Below, piece after piece: positions 51,055-59,138 of a stretch of DNA of 64,000 nucleotides. Position 1 is the first letter of the stretch. Each line of letters opens with the position of its first letter. Origin of the DNA: Micropruina glycogenica (lineage in GTDB: Bacteria > Actinomycetota > Actinomycetes > Propionibacteriales > Propionibacteriaceae); NCBI RefSeq assembly GCF_039524395.1, contig NZ_BAAAGO010000031.1, one strand, 5' to 3'. The notes beneath the pieces were generated by a model. That model ran no database searches. It saw nothing but the letters and a program-made list of their open reading frames with translations, and was not told the DNA's origin. Position numbers and translations under genes: made by a program.

Positions 51055-51486
51055 TCAGCGGCGGTTCACCACGACCGTGCCCAACGCCAAGTCGTTGAGC
51101 GCCCGGCGTTCGGCCCCGATCACGATGGTGGGCAGCACCAGGCAGATCATGGCCTGCCGGGCCAGCGCTCGCAGCACGCCGATCGGCCCTCCGTCGAGCC
51201 GCACCACACCGATCTTGGCGATGATCTGGCCGAAGCTGCCGCCGGCCAGGCCGGTGAGCACCGACGACTCGACGAAGAACACCGCCAGGGTCATCCAGCT
51301 GCGCCACCCGGGCTCGTGCAGCACGCCGACGCCGAACAGAATCACCGCCAGCGCCATGGACGCCGCCCAGTCGAGAATCAGGGCGGCCACCCGGGCCCGC
51401 CAACTGGCCAGCGACCCGCGTCCGGTCTGGGGCAGCCCGAGGGTTTCGCCGGGGTACTGCTCTGCGGTGTCGGTCACGCTGGCCAA
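51055..51486 (-). CDS. RDD family membrane protein
   Basis: This 143-residue protein has the RDD pattern: a first span preceded by SWRARVAALILDWAASMALA (Arg and Asp), a second span, then GQIIAKIGVVRLDGGPIGVLRALARQAMICLVLP. Many RDD proteins are of unknown function, some linked to ion exchange. The gene is divergent from glnA, an arrangement seen in other actinobacteria. It starts at ATG or GTG at 51486 and shares its upstream region with the GlnR box. Confidence 0.88.
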   Translation of the reverse strand: MASVTDTAEQYPGETLGLPQTGRGSLASWRARVAALILDWAASMALAVILFGVGVLHEPGWRSWMTLAVFFVESSVLTGLAGGSFGQIIAKIGVVRLDGGPIGVLRALARQAMICLVLPTIVIGAERRALNDLALGTVVVNRR

Positions 51487-51535
51487 TGTAGTGCGGTGGC
51501 GTCACCGAGTGCCCGGACGGCGTCCACAGCGGCCC

Positions 51536-51573
51536 GTAACGTGGCCGAAACAAAGGCGCAACGGTGCAGAAAT
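51536..51573 (+). promoter_or_regulatory. GlnR-type operator upstream of glnA
   Basis: Four half-sites spaced by exactly 6 nt, GTAAC (51536), GAAAC (51547), GCAAC (51558) and GAAAT (51569), match the actinobacterial GlnR consensus gTnAC-n6-GaAAC repeated twice. The box ends 56 bp before the glnA ATG and lies upstream of the candidate -10 TAGGGT at 51584-51589, suitable for activation under nitrogen limitation. Confidence 0.8.
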
Positions 51574-51583
51574 CCGGTCTCCC

Positions 51584-51589
51584 TAGGGT
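51584..51589 (+). promoter_or_regulatory. Candidate glnA -10 box
   Basis: TAGGGT fits TANNNT and lies 10 bp after the GlnR box and 40 bp before the ATG; the -35 region would fall within the operator, as expected for an activated promoter. Confidence 0.45.
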
Positions 51590-51629
51590 GGCTTCGTTCC
51601 GATCCCCATTGACCTACTTCGGAGGAAAG

Positions 51630-53060
51630 ATGTTCCAAAGCGCTGACGATCTGTTGGCCTATGTGAAGGATGAAGGCGTCGAGACCATCGACATCCGGTT
51701 CTGCGATCTGCCCGGCGTCATGCAGCACTTCACGGTTCCGGCTGGTTCGTTCGGCCCCGAGGTTTTCGAGGACGGTCTGGCGTTCGACGGCTCGTCGATT
51801 CGTGGCTTCCAGAAGATCCACGAGTCCGACATGGCCCTGCTGCCCGACCCGACGAGCGCGTTCATCGACCCGTTCCGCCGCTCCAAGACCCTGGCGGTGA
51901 GCTTCTTCGTGCACGATCCGCTGACCAAGGAGCCCTACAGCCGCGACCCGCGCAACATCGCCCGCAAGGCCGAGGCGCACCTGCAGTCGACCGGTATCGG
52001 CGACACCGCGTTCTTCGCGCCCGAGGCGGAGTTCTACATCTTCGACTCGGTGCGGTTCGAGACCAAGCAGAACGCGGCGTTCTACTACATCGATTCCGAG
52101 GCCGGCGCCTGGAACAGCGGCGCCGAGGCCGAAGGCGACGGCCGTCCGAACCGTGGCTACAAGGTGAAGTACAAGGGCGGTTACTTCCCCGTCGCCCCGG
52201 TCGACCACTTCTCGGACCTGCGCGACGACATGGTGCGCAACCTCGAGCAGGCGGGCCTCACCGTCGAGCGGGCGCACCACGAGGTGGGCACCGCCGGCCA
52301 GGCCGAGATCAACTACCGCTTCAACACCATGCTGGCCGCGGCCGATGAGGTGATGAAGTTCAAGTACATCATCAAGAACACGGCGTGGGCGGCGGGCAAG
52401 ACCGTCACCTTCATGCCGAAGCCGATCTTCGGCGACAACGGCTCGGGCATGCACGTGCACCAGTCGCTGTGGGCCGACGGCAACCCGCTGTTCTACGACG
52501 AGAACGGCTACGGCCAGCTCTCGGACATGGCGCGCTACTACATCGGCGGCCTGCTGCACCACGCCCCGTCGCTGCTGGCCTTCACCAACCCGACGGTGAA
52601 CAGCTACCACCGTCTGGTGCCGGGCTTCGAGGCCCCGACCAACCTGGTGTACTCGGCCCGCAACCGCTCGGCCTGCATTCGCATTCCGCTCACCGGTTCG
52701 AACCCGAAGGCCAAGCGCATCGAGTTCCGCTGCCCCGACCCGAGCTCGAACCCGTACCTGGCGTTCGCGGCGTGCCTGCTGGCCGGTCTGGACGGCATTC
52801 AGAACAAGATCGAGCCGCTGCCCCCGGTCGACAAGGACCTCTACGAACTGCCCCCCGAGGAGCACGCCAAGGTGCCCACCGTCCCGCCGTCGCTGGAGGG
52901 TGTGCTCGACAAGCTGGAGGCCGACCACGACTACCTGCTCGCAGGCGACGTGTTCACCCCCGACCTGATCGAGACCTGGATCGACATGAAGCGCGCCGAC
53001 ATCTCCGCGATCCGGCAGCGTCCGCACCCGCACGAGTTCGAGATGTATTACGACATGTGA
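51630..53060 (+). CDS. glnA: Glutamine synthetase type I
   Basis: This 476-residue enzyme makes glutamine from glutamate and ammonia. Conserved segments: IDIRFCDLPGVMQHFTVPA, FDGSSIRGF, FAPEAEFYIFD, the glutamate-binding NGSGMHVHQSLW (written here as DNGSGMHVHQ), and NRSACIRIP. The adenylylation site is Tyr405 in DKDLYELPPEE, which shows a GSI-beta enzyme controlled by GlnE-type adenylylation. GGAGGA at 51621-51626 precedes the ATG at 51630. Transcription is likely controlled by GlnR through the box upstream. The length is normal and the gene is monocistronic, closed by a strong hairpin. Confidence 0.98.
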   Translation: MFQSADDLLAYVKDEGVETIDIRFCDLPGVMQHFTVPAGSFGPEVFEDGLAFDGSSIRGFQKIHESDMALLPDPTSAFIDPFRRSKTLAVSFFVHDPLTKEPYSRDPRNIARKAEAHLQSTGIGDTAFFAPEAEFYIFDSVRFETKQNAAFYYIDSEAGAWNSGAEAEGDGRPNRGYKVKYKGGYFPVAPVDHFSDLRDDMVRNLEQAGLTVERAHHEVGTAGQAEINYRFNTMLAAADEVMKFKYIIKNTAWAAGKTVTFMPKPIFGDNGSGMHVHQSLWADGNPLFYDENGYGQLSDMARYYIGGLLHHAPSLLAFTNPTVNSYHRLVPGFEAPTNLVYSARNRSACIRIPLTGSNPKAKRIEFRCPDPSSNPYLAFAACLLAGLDGIQNKIEPLPPVDKDLYELPPEEHAKVPTVPPSLEGVLDKLEADHDYLLAGDVFTPDLIETWIDMKRADISAIRQRPHPHEFEMYYDM

Positions 53061-53138
53061 TCGCTTCGCATCATCTGTCGGCGACACTCAGGCGGCTGCG
53101 CCGCGCAACCCGTGTTTAACGACATGTGATCGCTTCGC
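53050..53138. repeat. Duplicated 3' end of glnA
   Basis: A 20-bp direct repeat, ACGACATGTGATCGCTTCGC, occurs at 53050-53069 (spanning the last codons and stop of glnA) and again at 53119-53138. The 49 bp between shows no repeat. It suggests a local duplication or a short insertion between the copies. Confidence 0.8.
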
Positions 53139-53148
53139 GACAAGCGAC

Positions 53149-53184
53149 AACGTCGGGCGCTGCCAATCAGCAGCGCCCGACGTT
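53149..53184 (+). terminator. Strong terminator of glnA
   Basis: Perfect 14-bp stem, AACGTCGGGCGCTG (53149-53162) against CAGCGCCCGACGTT (53171-53184), loop of 8 nt, followed by TCGTT. Confidence 0.92.
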
Positions 53185-53187
53185 TCG

Positions 53188-53241
53188 TTGGTCGAGCTTG
53201 TCGAGACCGTCTCCCTTTCGTTGGTCGGACTTGTCCAGACC
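53188..53241. repeat. Two TTGGTCGAGCTTGTCGAGACC repeats
   Basis: Copies at 53188-53208 and 53221-53241, the second with GGACTTGTCCAG in the middle. Both point the same way. They belong to the family at 44103 and 57952. Confidence 0.75.
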
Positions 53242-53302
53242 CTGTCGTGAGACCCGGGGTGTTCGTTCGATGGTGCGTCCGGGCATCAACGTCACTGCCT
53301 TT

Positions 53303-53342
53303 GTGACACGTGACTGCCTGCCGGCGGGCAGCTACGTGTCAC
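53303..53342. repeat. 40-bp GTGACAC palindrome between glnA and the MDR gene
   Basis: Second copy of the 40-bp dyad at 35492-35531, with GTGACAC and GTGTCAC ends and an inner CTGCC/GGCAG pair. It again lies between convergent genes. The remainder of 53061-53413 holds no gene. Confidence 0.8.
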
Positions 53343-53413
53343 AAGGGCAGTCACGTGGCACTCCACCCCCCGTTGCGAGGCCATCCCGCGTGTGCGAGTG
53401 ACTACCTTCCCGC

Positions 53414-54391
53414 TCAGGCTGTGACGTCGAGCACGACCCGGCGCCGGTTGTCGGAGTCGACCAGGTCGTGCGCGGCTGCGATCTCTGCGAGCGGCAGAGG
53501 CGAGCCGATGGGAACGCGCAGGTGTCCGCCCGCGGCCGCGGCCGTGAGGTCGAGCGCCGCCTGGCGCTTGGCCGGCTCGGGAAAGTCGTCGCTGCCGAGC
53601 AGCCGAATGGTCAGGTTGTCGAAGAGCATCGGCCAGAAGTCGATGGCCGGTCGCGGATCGCGGGTCGCGTAGGCGGCGATCACCGCACCGTTGGCCGCCA
53701 CCCGCGCGTCGAGGTCGACGTTGTCTGAGAACGCGACCTCGATGATGCGCTCCACGCCCTCGGGCGCCACCTCAGCGATCGCTTGCTCGACGTCGGAGTC
53801 GTCCAGGGCAACGGTCAGGTCGAGACCCGGCGCGACCTCGGCAAGGTCTTGACCCCGACGGACGGTGCCGATCACCCGTGCGCCGCCCCACCGGGCGAGT
53901 TGAGCGGCCAGCGAACCGACCGCGCCGAGTACCCCGTGCACGAGCACCGTGCGGCCGGTCACCGGCCCGTCGGCGAACACGGCCCGGTGAGCTGTGATGC
54001 CGGCGATGCCGAGGCACGCGGCCAGCCGGTCGTCCAGCTCGTCAGGAAGCGGGACGGCGGTGTGCTCGGGCACGCAGGCGTATTGCGCAGCGGTACCGAA
54101 CGGGCGGTACGACTGCGCGTTGTACACCCACACCTGAGACCCAACCCGGCCGGAATCGACGCCCGCGCCGACCAAGTCGATCACGCCGGAGCCGTCACTG
54201 TGCGGAATCACCAACGGGTAGGGCATGGACGAGCCGAAATACCCGGCCCGCTTCTTGGTGTCGCCGGGATTGACGGCCGAATAGTGCAGCCGCACGCGCA
54301 CCTCACCGGTGCCGGGCAGCGGGTCGGGCAACTCCCCCACCTGCAGTACGTGGTCGGCGGCACCCTGCCGTTCGTAGAACGCGGCGCGCAT
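53414..54391 (-). CDS. NADPH:quinone reductase-like MDR oxidoreductase
   Basis: This 325-residue medium-chain dehydrogenase/reductase has the GroES-like start AFYERQGAADHVLQVGELPDP and a Rossmann site in VLVHGVLGAVGSLAAQLARWGG. No zinc-ligand Cys cluster is present, fitting the quinone reductase/zeta-crystallin branch. The ATG at 54389-54391, with AAGGA upstream, starts the family N-terminus. NADPH is the likely cofactor; the substrate is unknown. It converges with glnA and is divergent from the YjbR gene. Confidence 0.88.
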   Translation of the reverse strand: MRAAFYERQGAADHVLQVGELPDPLPGTGEVRVRLHYSAVNPGDTKKRAGYFGSSMPYPLVIPHSDGSGVIDLVGAGVDSGRVGSQVWVYNAQSYRPFGTAAQYACVPEHTAVPLPDELDDRLAACLGIAGITAHRAVFADGPVTGRTVLVHGVLGAVGSLAAQLARWGGARVIGTVRRGQDLAEVAPGLDLTVALDDSDVEQAIAEVAPEGVERIIEVAFSDNVDLDARVAANGAVIAAYATRDPRPAIDFWPMLFDNLTIRLLGSDDFPEPAKRQAALDLTAAAAGGHLRVPIGSPLPLAEIAAAHDLVDSDNRRRVVLDVTA

Positions 54392-54523
54392 GGCTTCCTT
54401 CTGAAACAGTTGATGTGTGTGCGACCGAACGCGCGCATTGCTCACGATCGATCGTGCCGTCCAGCCTGACACAAGTACCGCCTCGAATCGTGATCGAACG
54501 GCCCCCCCTGAAAGACTGACCGC

Positions 54524-54913
54524 GTGAGCCACCCCAGCCGCTTCGAAGCCGACGACCCCTACCTGGCCCGGCTGCGCGAGGTGTGCCTCGCGCTGCCGGA
54601 AGCGGCTGAGAAGGTGTCGCACGGGCACCCGAACTTCTACACCACGAAGGTGTTCGCGGTGTTCGGCGGGGTGGTGAAGGGCGATCACTACAACACCCGG
54701 TGGTCGCGCTCGGTACTGGTGCGGCCCGATCTGTTGACCCGCGAGCAGTCACTGGCCGACGACCGCTTCTTCGTGCCGGCCTACTACGGGCCCTCCGGCT
54801 GGGTCGGGCTCGACTTCACCGCGGCCGCGGTCGACTGGGCCGAGGTGGCCGACCTGGTGGAGCAGTCGTACCGCAACACCGCGCCGGCCCGGCTGTTGCG
54901 GCTGCTGCCGTGA
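54524..54913 (+). CDS. YjbR/MmcQ family protein
   Basis: This 129-residue protein matches the YjbR fold: LREVCLALPEAAEKVSHGHPNFYTTKVFAVFGG, then VLVRPDLLTREQSLADDRFFVPAYYGPSGWVGLDF. The family is named for a DNA-binding-like CyaY fold, but the function is unknown. AAGACT lies 6 nt before the GTG start, a leaderless-like arrangement. The TGA overlaps the GTG of the following kinase-like gene, so they are co-translated. Confidence 0.88.
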   Translation: MSHPSRFEADDPYLARLREVCLALPEAAEKVSHGHPNFYTTKVFAVFGGVVKGDHYNTRWSRSVLVRPDLLTREQSLADDRFFVPAYYGPSGWVGLDFTAAAVDWAEVADLVEQSYRNTAPARLLRLLP

Positions 54914-55671
54914 CGCCGTCGCACGCGTGGTTCACCGAGCTCGGTGACCTCGCCGTGCCCGACTGGGTGCTGGCGCTGGCCGACGGGCGCGCGGTCGAGC
55001 CGGTGTGGCGCAACGAGGACGGCGGCATCACGTACCGGATCGGGGCGGGGGCGGCGTACCTGAAGGCGCAGCGTCCGGGGGTCGACTGGCAGCCGGACGC
55101 CGAACGACTGCGGCTGGCGTGGGTGGCACCGTTCGTGCCCGCCCCTCGTGTGCTGGCCCACGGCGTCCAGGGCGACGAGCACTGGCTGCTGACCGCCGGC
55201 CTGCCCGGACGATCGGCGGTCGCCCTGCCCTGGCGCGATCGTCCAGCGGTGACCGTGCCGCAACTCGGCCGGGCGCTGCGTCGCTTTCACGACACCGTAC
55301 CCGTCAACGGCTGCCCGTTCGATTGGTCGGTCACCTACCGGGTACGGCACTACAGCTTGAACGAGGCGTTCGTGCGGCTCGCTCCCCCGCTCGATGCCGT
55401 GGTCTGCCACGGGGACGCCTGCAACCCCAACTTTCTGCTCACCGACGATGGCGCCTTCAGCGGCTACGTCGATCTAGGCGGGCTGGGCGTCGCCGACCGG
55501 TGGGCCGACCTGGCACCGGCGCTGCTGAGCCTGGGTTGGAACTTCGGGCCGGGTTGGCAGCCGACCTTTCTCGACGCCTACGGCGTCACCCTGGACGACG
55601 CCAAGCTCTCGTTCTACACCGCACTGTGGAACGGGGTCGGCGACGAACTCGACCGCAGACCCCTGAGCTGA
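54910..55671 (+). CDS. Aminoglycoside phosphotransferase (APH)-like kinase
   Basis: This 253-residue protein has the APH/choline-kinase fold. The catalytic loop HGDACNPNFLL (Asp and Asn) and the metal-binding DLGGLGVADRWADLA (the DFG-like Asp) are clear, and the N-lobe has GGITYRIGAGAAYLKAQRP with the Lys. It resembles APH(3') enzymes, which phosphorylate kanamycin-type drugs, but such environmental homologues need not confer resistance. It overlaps the YjbR gene by 4 nt. Its stop codon lies inside the left arm of a palindromic repeat. Confidence 0.85.
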   Translation: MTPSHAWFTELGDLAVPDWVLALADGRAVEPVWRNEDGGITYRIGAGAAYLKAQRPGVDWQPDAERLRLAWVAPFVPAPRVLAHGVQGDEHWLLTAGLPGRSAVALPWRDRPAVTVPQLGRALRRFHDTVPVNGCPFDWSVTYRVRHYSLNEAFVRLAPPLDAVVCHGDACNPNFLLTDDGAFSGYVDLGGLGVADRWADLAPALLSLGWNFGPGWQPTFLDAYGVTLDDAKLSFYTALWNGVGDELDRRPLS

Positions 55672-55773
55672 ATCGGGGACGTTTCCCTTTTCAGCCCATT
55701 CTCAGCTTCAAATCTCGCTGACCAGGGCGGACGCGGGGTGAGCCAAAAGGAGAACCGTCCCCGATCTGGCTCA
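55667..55773. repeat. Two GGAACCGTCCCC-type palindromes overlapping the ends of two genes
   Basis: One copy (55667-55695) covers the stop of the APH-like gene, with GCTGAA and TTCAGC arms around GGGGACGTTTCCC. The other (55739-55773) covers the end of the VOC gene, with TGAGCCA and TGGCTCA arms around GAGAACCGTCCCC. Confidence 0.82.
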
Positions 55774-56658
55774 GTCGTCCGTGGAGAGCCGCACGAGGTT
55801 GCCCCACGGGTCGTCCAGTTCGACCGATACGCCCGTGTCGCGCACCTGGACCCCGCCCGCGCGCAACCGGTCCGCCGCCTGGGCGACGTGGGAGTCGTCG
55901 GGCAGTGTGATGTCGACCCGACCGAGCCCCAGGGCCGGCGCCCGGAAGCCCGCCCCTGCGCTGCGCCACGTGTTCATCGCCATGTGGTGGTGGTACCCGC
56001 CGGCGGCGACGAACACCGCCCCGTGCCACTCGGCGGTCAACTCGAAACCCAGTAGGTCGACGTAGAACCGCTTGGCCAGATCGGCGTCCCCCACCTTGAG
56101 GTGCACGTGCCCAACAGTGCCGTCCAGCCCATCGAGCACGCCGCGCCGGTCGGGGGCGGTCGACAGGTGCTCGCGGGCGGCATCGGTGAGGTGCTCGCCG
56201 ATGAAAGCGTTGGGGTCGATGTAGAGGGCGTCCATCACGACGCGGCCGTCTCGATAGCTCCACTCGCTGCGTGGCCGGTCCCAGTACAGCTCGATGCCGT
56301 TGCCCTCGGGGTCGTCGAGGTAGAACGCCTGGCTGACCAGGTGGTCGCCGGCACCGGTGTAGAGCTGTGGGGTGTTGACCGCCACGGACGCCAGAGTCGC
56401 CGCGAGGGACGCCTGGTCGGGGTGCAGAATCGCAGTGTGAAAGAGGCCTGCGCTGCGCCGCTCGCCCTTGGGCAGGTCAGGACGATGCCGCAGCTTCACC
56501 AGGGTCTGGCCGGCACGGCCGAGTTCGACCTCGGGGCCGTTCTCGGCCAGTACGTCGAGTAGCAGCACGTCGCGGTAGAAGGAGGTCTGGCCCGCCAGAT
56601 CGCCAACGTCGAGGCTCACCCGTCCCATATGGGTCTGCCCCGGCAACAACTCGGTCAC
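55771..56658 (-). CDS. VOC-superfamily protein (extradiol dioxygenase/glyoxalase-like)
   Basis: This 295-residue protein has two vicinal-oxygen-chelate repeats, about residues 8-130 and 165-285. Metal-ligand candidates are the His in THMGRVSLDVG, the His in GLFHTAIL, the His in VGHVHLKVGD and the His/Glu in YHHHMAMNTW. It resembles CatE-type ring-cleavage or glyoxalase enzymes, but the substrate is unknown. Translation begins at GTG 56656-56658 with a very strong AAAGGAGGA upstream. It is divergent from the MFS transporter gene. Confidence 0.85.
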   Translation of the reverse strand: MTELLPGQTHMGRVSLDVGDLAGQTSFYRDVLLLDVLAENGPEVELGRAGQTLVKLRHRPDLPKGERRSAGLFHTAILHPDQASLAATLASVAVNTPQLYTGAGDHLVSQAFYLDDPEGNGIELYWDRPRSEWSYRDGRVVMDALYIDPNAFIGEHLTDAAREHLSTAPDRRGVLDGLDGTVGHVHLKVGDADLAKRFYVDLLGFELTAEWHGAVFVAAGGYHHHMAMNTWRSAGAGFRAPALGLGRVDITLPDDSHVAQAADRLRAGGVQVRDTGVSVELDDPWGNLVRLSTDD

Positions 56659-56710
56659 GATTCCTCCTTTTGCTGACTCATCAACAATCTAGTCTGCCGG
56701 GTTGTTCCCA

Positions 56711-56716
56711 TACACT
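56711..56716 (+). promoter_or_regulatory. Leaderless -10 box of the CynX/NimT transporter
   Basis: TACACT stands 7 nt before the GTG start; no Shine-Dalgarno site is present. Confidence 0.55.
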
Positions 56717-56723
56717 CCCCCGA

Positions 56724-57938
56724 GTGACCGACCACCCCCGCACAGCCCCGTCCGCACGGGGCGGGCACGCGCTGATCGTGGTCGGCATCGTGCTGCTCTC
56801 GTTCAACATGCGCCCCGCCGCCGTGACCATAGGGCCCGTGCTGGGTCGCATCGTGGACGATCTGCACCTCAGCGGCGTCGAGGCGGGGCTGCTCACGGCG
56901 CTGCCCGTGTTGTCGTTCGCCCTGTTCGGCGCGCTCACCCCGCGGCTGGCGGCCCGGGTGGGTCCGCACCGGCTCACCGTGCTCGCGTTGGTCGCCGCGC
57001 TGGTGGGCATGGTGGGGCGCAGCCTCGCCACCAACGCGTGGGCCTTTCTGGCCCTGACCCTGGTGGCCCTGTCGGGTATGGCGTCGGTGAACGTGCTGAT
57101 GCCGTCGCTGGTGAAGCGTCACTTTCCCGATCGCATCGGGCTGATGACCGCTGTCTACACCACCGCCATGGCGGTCGCCCTCACCACCGCCGGCGTGCTG
57201 ACCGTGCCCATTTCGGAAGCGACCGGAAGCTGGCGCATCGGCCTGGTGGTCTGGGCGGCGCTGGCGCTGCTGGCGATCGGCCCCTGGATCGGCCTGGCCG
57301 GCCACGACCACCCGGACGCCGCCCCTCGCGTCGGCCCCGTCGTGCGGTTCGCCGACGTGGCCCGCACCCGGCTCGGCTGGGCGATGGCGGTGTTCTTCGG
57401 CATGCAGTCGTTGCAGGCCTACGCCGTGTTCGGCTGGATCGCCGAGCTGTACGCCGACGCGGGCTTCTCGGCCACCGAGGCCGGGTTGTTGTTGGGCGTG
57501 ATCACCGGCATCGGCATTCCCTTGTCCTTTGTGATCCCGACGTTCGGCATTCGCAGCGCGCTGCAGTGGCCGATGCTGGTGGCGCTGACGAGCTGCTACG
57601 TGGTCGGTTACCTCGGCCTGCTGATCGCCCCCGTCGCCGGGGCGTGGCTGTGGGCACTGCTGGTGGGCATCGGCACCTGCACGTTTCCGCTGATACTCAC
57701 CCTGATCGGGTTGCGGGCCCGCACGGCCGAGGGCACCGCCGCGCTGTCGGGGTTCACCCAATCGGTGGGCTACCTGCTCAGCGCCGTCGGGCCGTTCAGC
57801 ATCGGACTGCTGCACGATGCGACCAATGGCTGGACCGCGCCACTGCTGCTGCTGATCGCCCTACTCGTTCCGCTCACGGTGGCGGGCTGGACGGCGATCC
57901 GGTCGGGTCCGATCGAGGACCAGCTGCATCAGCGCTGA
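56724..57938 (+). CDS. CynX/NimT-family MFS transporter
   Basis: This 404-residue transporter has about twelve hydrophobic spans. The opening LLSFNMRPAAVTIGPVLGRIVDDLHLSGVEAGLLTALPVLSF is the signature of the CynX/NimT group, and GVLTVPISEATGSWRIGLVVWA the centre. CynX is associated with cyanate, NimT with nitroimidazole export, but members vary and the substrate is unknown. The frame extends upstream; the GTG at 56724 with a TACACT box 7 nt before is chosen. It is divergent from the VOC gene. Confidence 0.88.
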   Translation: MTDHPRTAPSARGGHALIVVGIVLLSFNMRPAAVTIGPVLGRIVDDLHLSGVEAGLLTALPVLSFALFGALTPRLAARVGPHRLTVLALVAALVGMVGRSLATNAWAFLALTLVALSGMASVNVLMPSLVKRHFPDRIGLMTAVYTTAMAVALTTAGVLTVPISEATGSWRIGLVVWAALALLAIGPWIGLAGHDHPDAAPRVGPVVRFADVARTRLGWAMAVFFGMQSLQAYAVFGWIAELYADAGFSATEAGLLLGVITGIGIPLSFVIPTFGIRSALQWPMLVALTSCYVVGYLGLLIAPVAGAWLWALLVGIGTCTFPLILTLIGLRARTAEGTAALSGFTQSVGYLLSAVGPFSIGLLHDATNGWTAPLLLLIALLVPLTVAGWTAIRSGPIEDQLHQR

Positions 57939-57951
57939 TCGTCGATCGTCG

Positions 57952-58007
57952 TTGGTCGAGTCTGTCGAGACCGACGCCGGTCGGGGGTTTTCGACAAGCC
58001 CAACCAG
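57952..58007. repeat. TTGGTCGAG ... CCAACCA inverted repeat
   Basis: TTGGTCGAGTCTGTCGAG at the left faces TTTTCGACAAGCCCAACCA at the right, giving an imperfect palindrome of the family at 44103, 53188 and 28937. It follows the transporter stop and could act as its terminator. Confidence 0.7.
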
Positions 58008-58044
58008 CAGTACGGCGGCCCCAGGACTTCTCGAGCGGTGCGGC

Positions 58045-58050
58045 TACGCT
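58045..58050 (+). promoter_or_regulatory. Leaderless -10 box of the amidase lipoprotein
   Basis: TACGCT stands exactly 6 nt before the GTG start at 58057. Confidence 0.6.
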
Positions 58051-58056
58051 GATTCG

Positions 58057-58926
58057 GTGCGGCGGCTCGTGGTGACCTTGGCGCTGGCCGGGCTGCTGTG
58101 CGGGTGCACCGCCGCACCGGCCGTCTCGCCGTCCGTCAGCACCCCCTCCCCGCAGTACGTCGTCACGCCGACTCCCAGCCCGAGCACGGCCATATCCGTG
58201 GCCGGCGCGACGCCCACACCGGCACCTTCGAGTGCGAAGCCGAGCGCCACGCCCACCGCCTCGGCGAAGACCAAGCCGCTGGCCGGACGCACCATCGTGG
58301 TCGACCCCGGTCACAACGCGGTCTGGACGAAGGCCCTGCTCAAGCAGGTGCCGGCCGGCAACGGACGCACCAAGCCATGCAACGCGTCCGGCACCGCCGG
58401 CGGCAGCTACGCCGAGCACACCTTCACCTGGCAACTCGGCCAGGCCCTGGTCGCGCGCCTGCAGCGGTTGGGCGCCACAGTGGAGCTGACCAGGCCCAAC
58501 GATCGCGGAAGCGGGCCGTGCGTCAACGCCAGGGCCGCGATCACCAACCGCGCCAAGGCCGACCTGCTGATCTCGCTGCACGCCGACGGCAACCTCGCCC
58601 AGGGCGCCCGCGGCTACCACATCATCGTCAGCTCGACCATGGTGGGCGGGGCCGCTGTCGAGCGCCGTTCGGCCGCCCTGGCCCGCGACCTGCGCACCGA
58701 GTTGGACGCCACCCGCACCATGCCGCGCTCCACCTACATCGGCGGCGGCACCGCGATTCACGCCCGCACCGACATCGCCGGGCTGAACCTGATCAACGTG
58801 CCTGGAGTGATGCTCGAACTGGGCAACATGCGCAACGCGTCCGATCTGGCGCTGCAGCGCTCGCCGCAGTGGCGGGCCACCGTTGCGAAAGCCCTGGCCG
58901 CCGGAGCGGTGGCGGCTCTCGCCTAG
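58057..58926 (+). CDS. N-acetylmuramoyl-L-alanine amidase (Amidase_3) lipoprotein
   Basis: This 289-residue protein begins with lipoprotein signal RRLVVTLALAGLLCGC (lipobox LLCGC), then a Ser/Pro/Thr-rich linker to about residue 75, then an Amidase_3 domain. Zinc-ligand and catalytic motifs are present: VVDPGHN (His), GSYAEHTFTWQLG (Glu), LLISLHADG (His) and VPGVMLELGNM (Glu). It would cleave the amide between N-acetylmuramic acid and L-alanine in peptidoglycan at the cell surface. The frame extends upstream to 57952, but the GTG at 58057 with TACGCT 6 nt before is chosen. Confidence 0.92.
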   Translation: MRRLVVTLALAGLLCGCTAAPAVSPSVSTPSPQYVVTPTPSPSTAISVAGATPTPAPSSAKPSATPTASAKTKPLAGRTIVVDPGHNAVWTKALLKQVPAGNGRTKPCNASGTAGGSYAEHTFTWQLGQALVARLQRLGATVELTRPNDRGSGPCVNARAAITNRAKADLLISLHADGNLAQGARGYHIIVSSTMVGGAAVERRSAALARDLRTELDATRTMPRSTYIGGGTAIHARTDIAGLNLINVPGVMLELGNMRNASDLALQRSPQWRATVAKALAAGAVAALA

Positions 58927-59100
58927 GGCGGTTCAGTTTCTCTTGGGCTCCATGGCCCCGAGCTTGTTCGACCCGCTGCTGGTCAGGGGTTTCGACACGG
59001 TCCACCAGCGCGGCCGGCGCGTCGTCACAGACACTCGCCGCGGGGTTCGTGCATCCCGTGCTGCGCTGGGAGAGCGCTCCCACCGGGCTGCCGAGATCTG

Positions 59101-59131
59101 TTGACGAACGTGCGACGCAGCCCACTACCAT
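59101..59131 (+). promoter_or_regulatory. Promoter of the GH32 gene
   Basis: TTGACG (59101-59106) and TACCAT (59126-59131) are separated by 19 nt, and the ATG lies 7 nt after the -10 box, giving a leaderless start at 59139. The upstream gap 58927-59100 otherwise contains only a degenerate GGTTTCGACACGGTCCACC unit. Confidence 0.55.
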
Positions 59132-59138
59132 GCGGACC

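Noticed and set aside
51474..53087. A 537-codon frame antisense to glnA
   Set aside because: Same G/C-bias shadow effect; glnA is complete and conserved on the plus strand.
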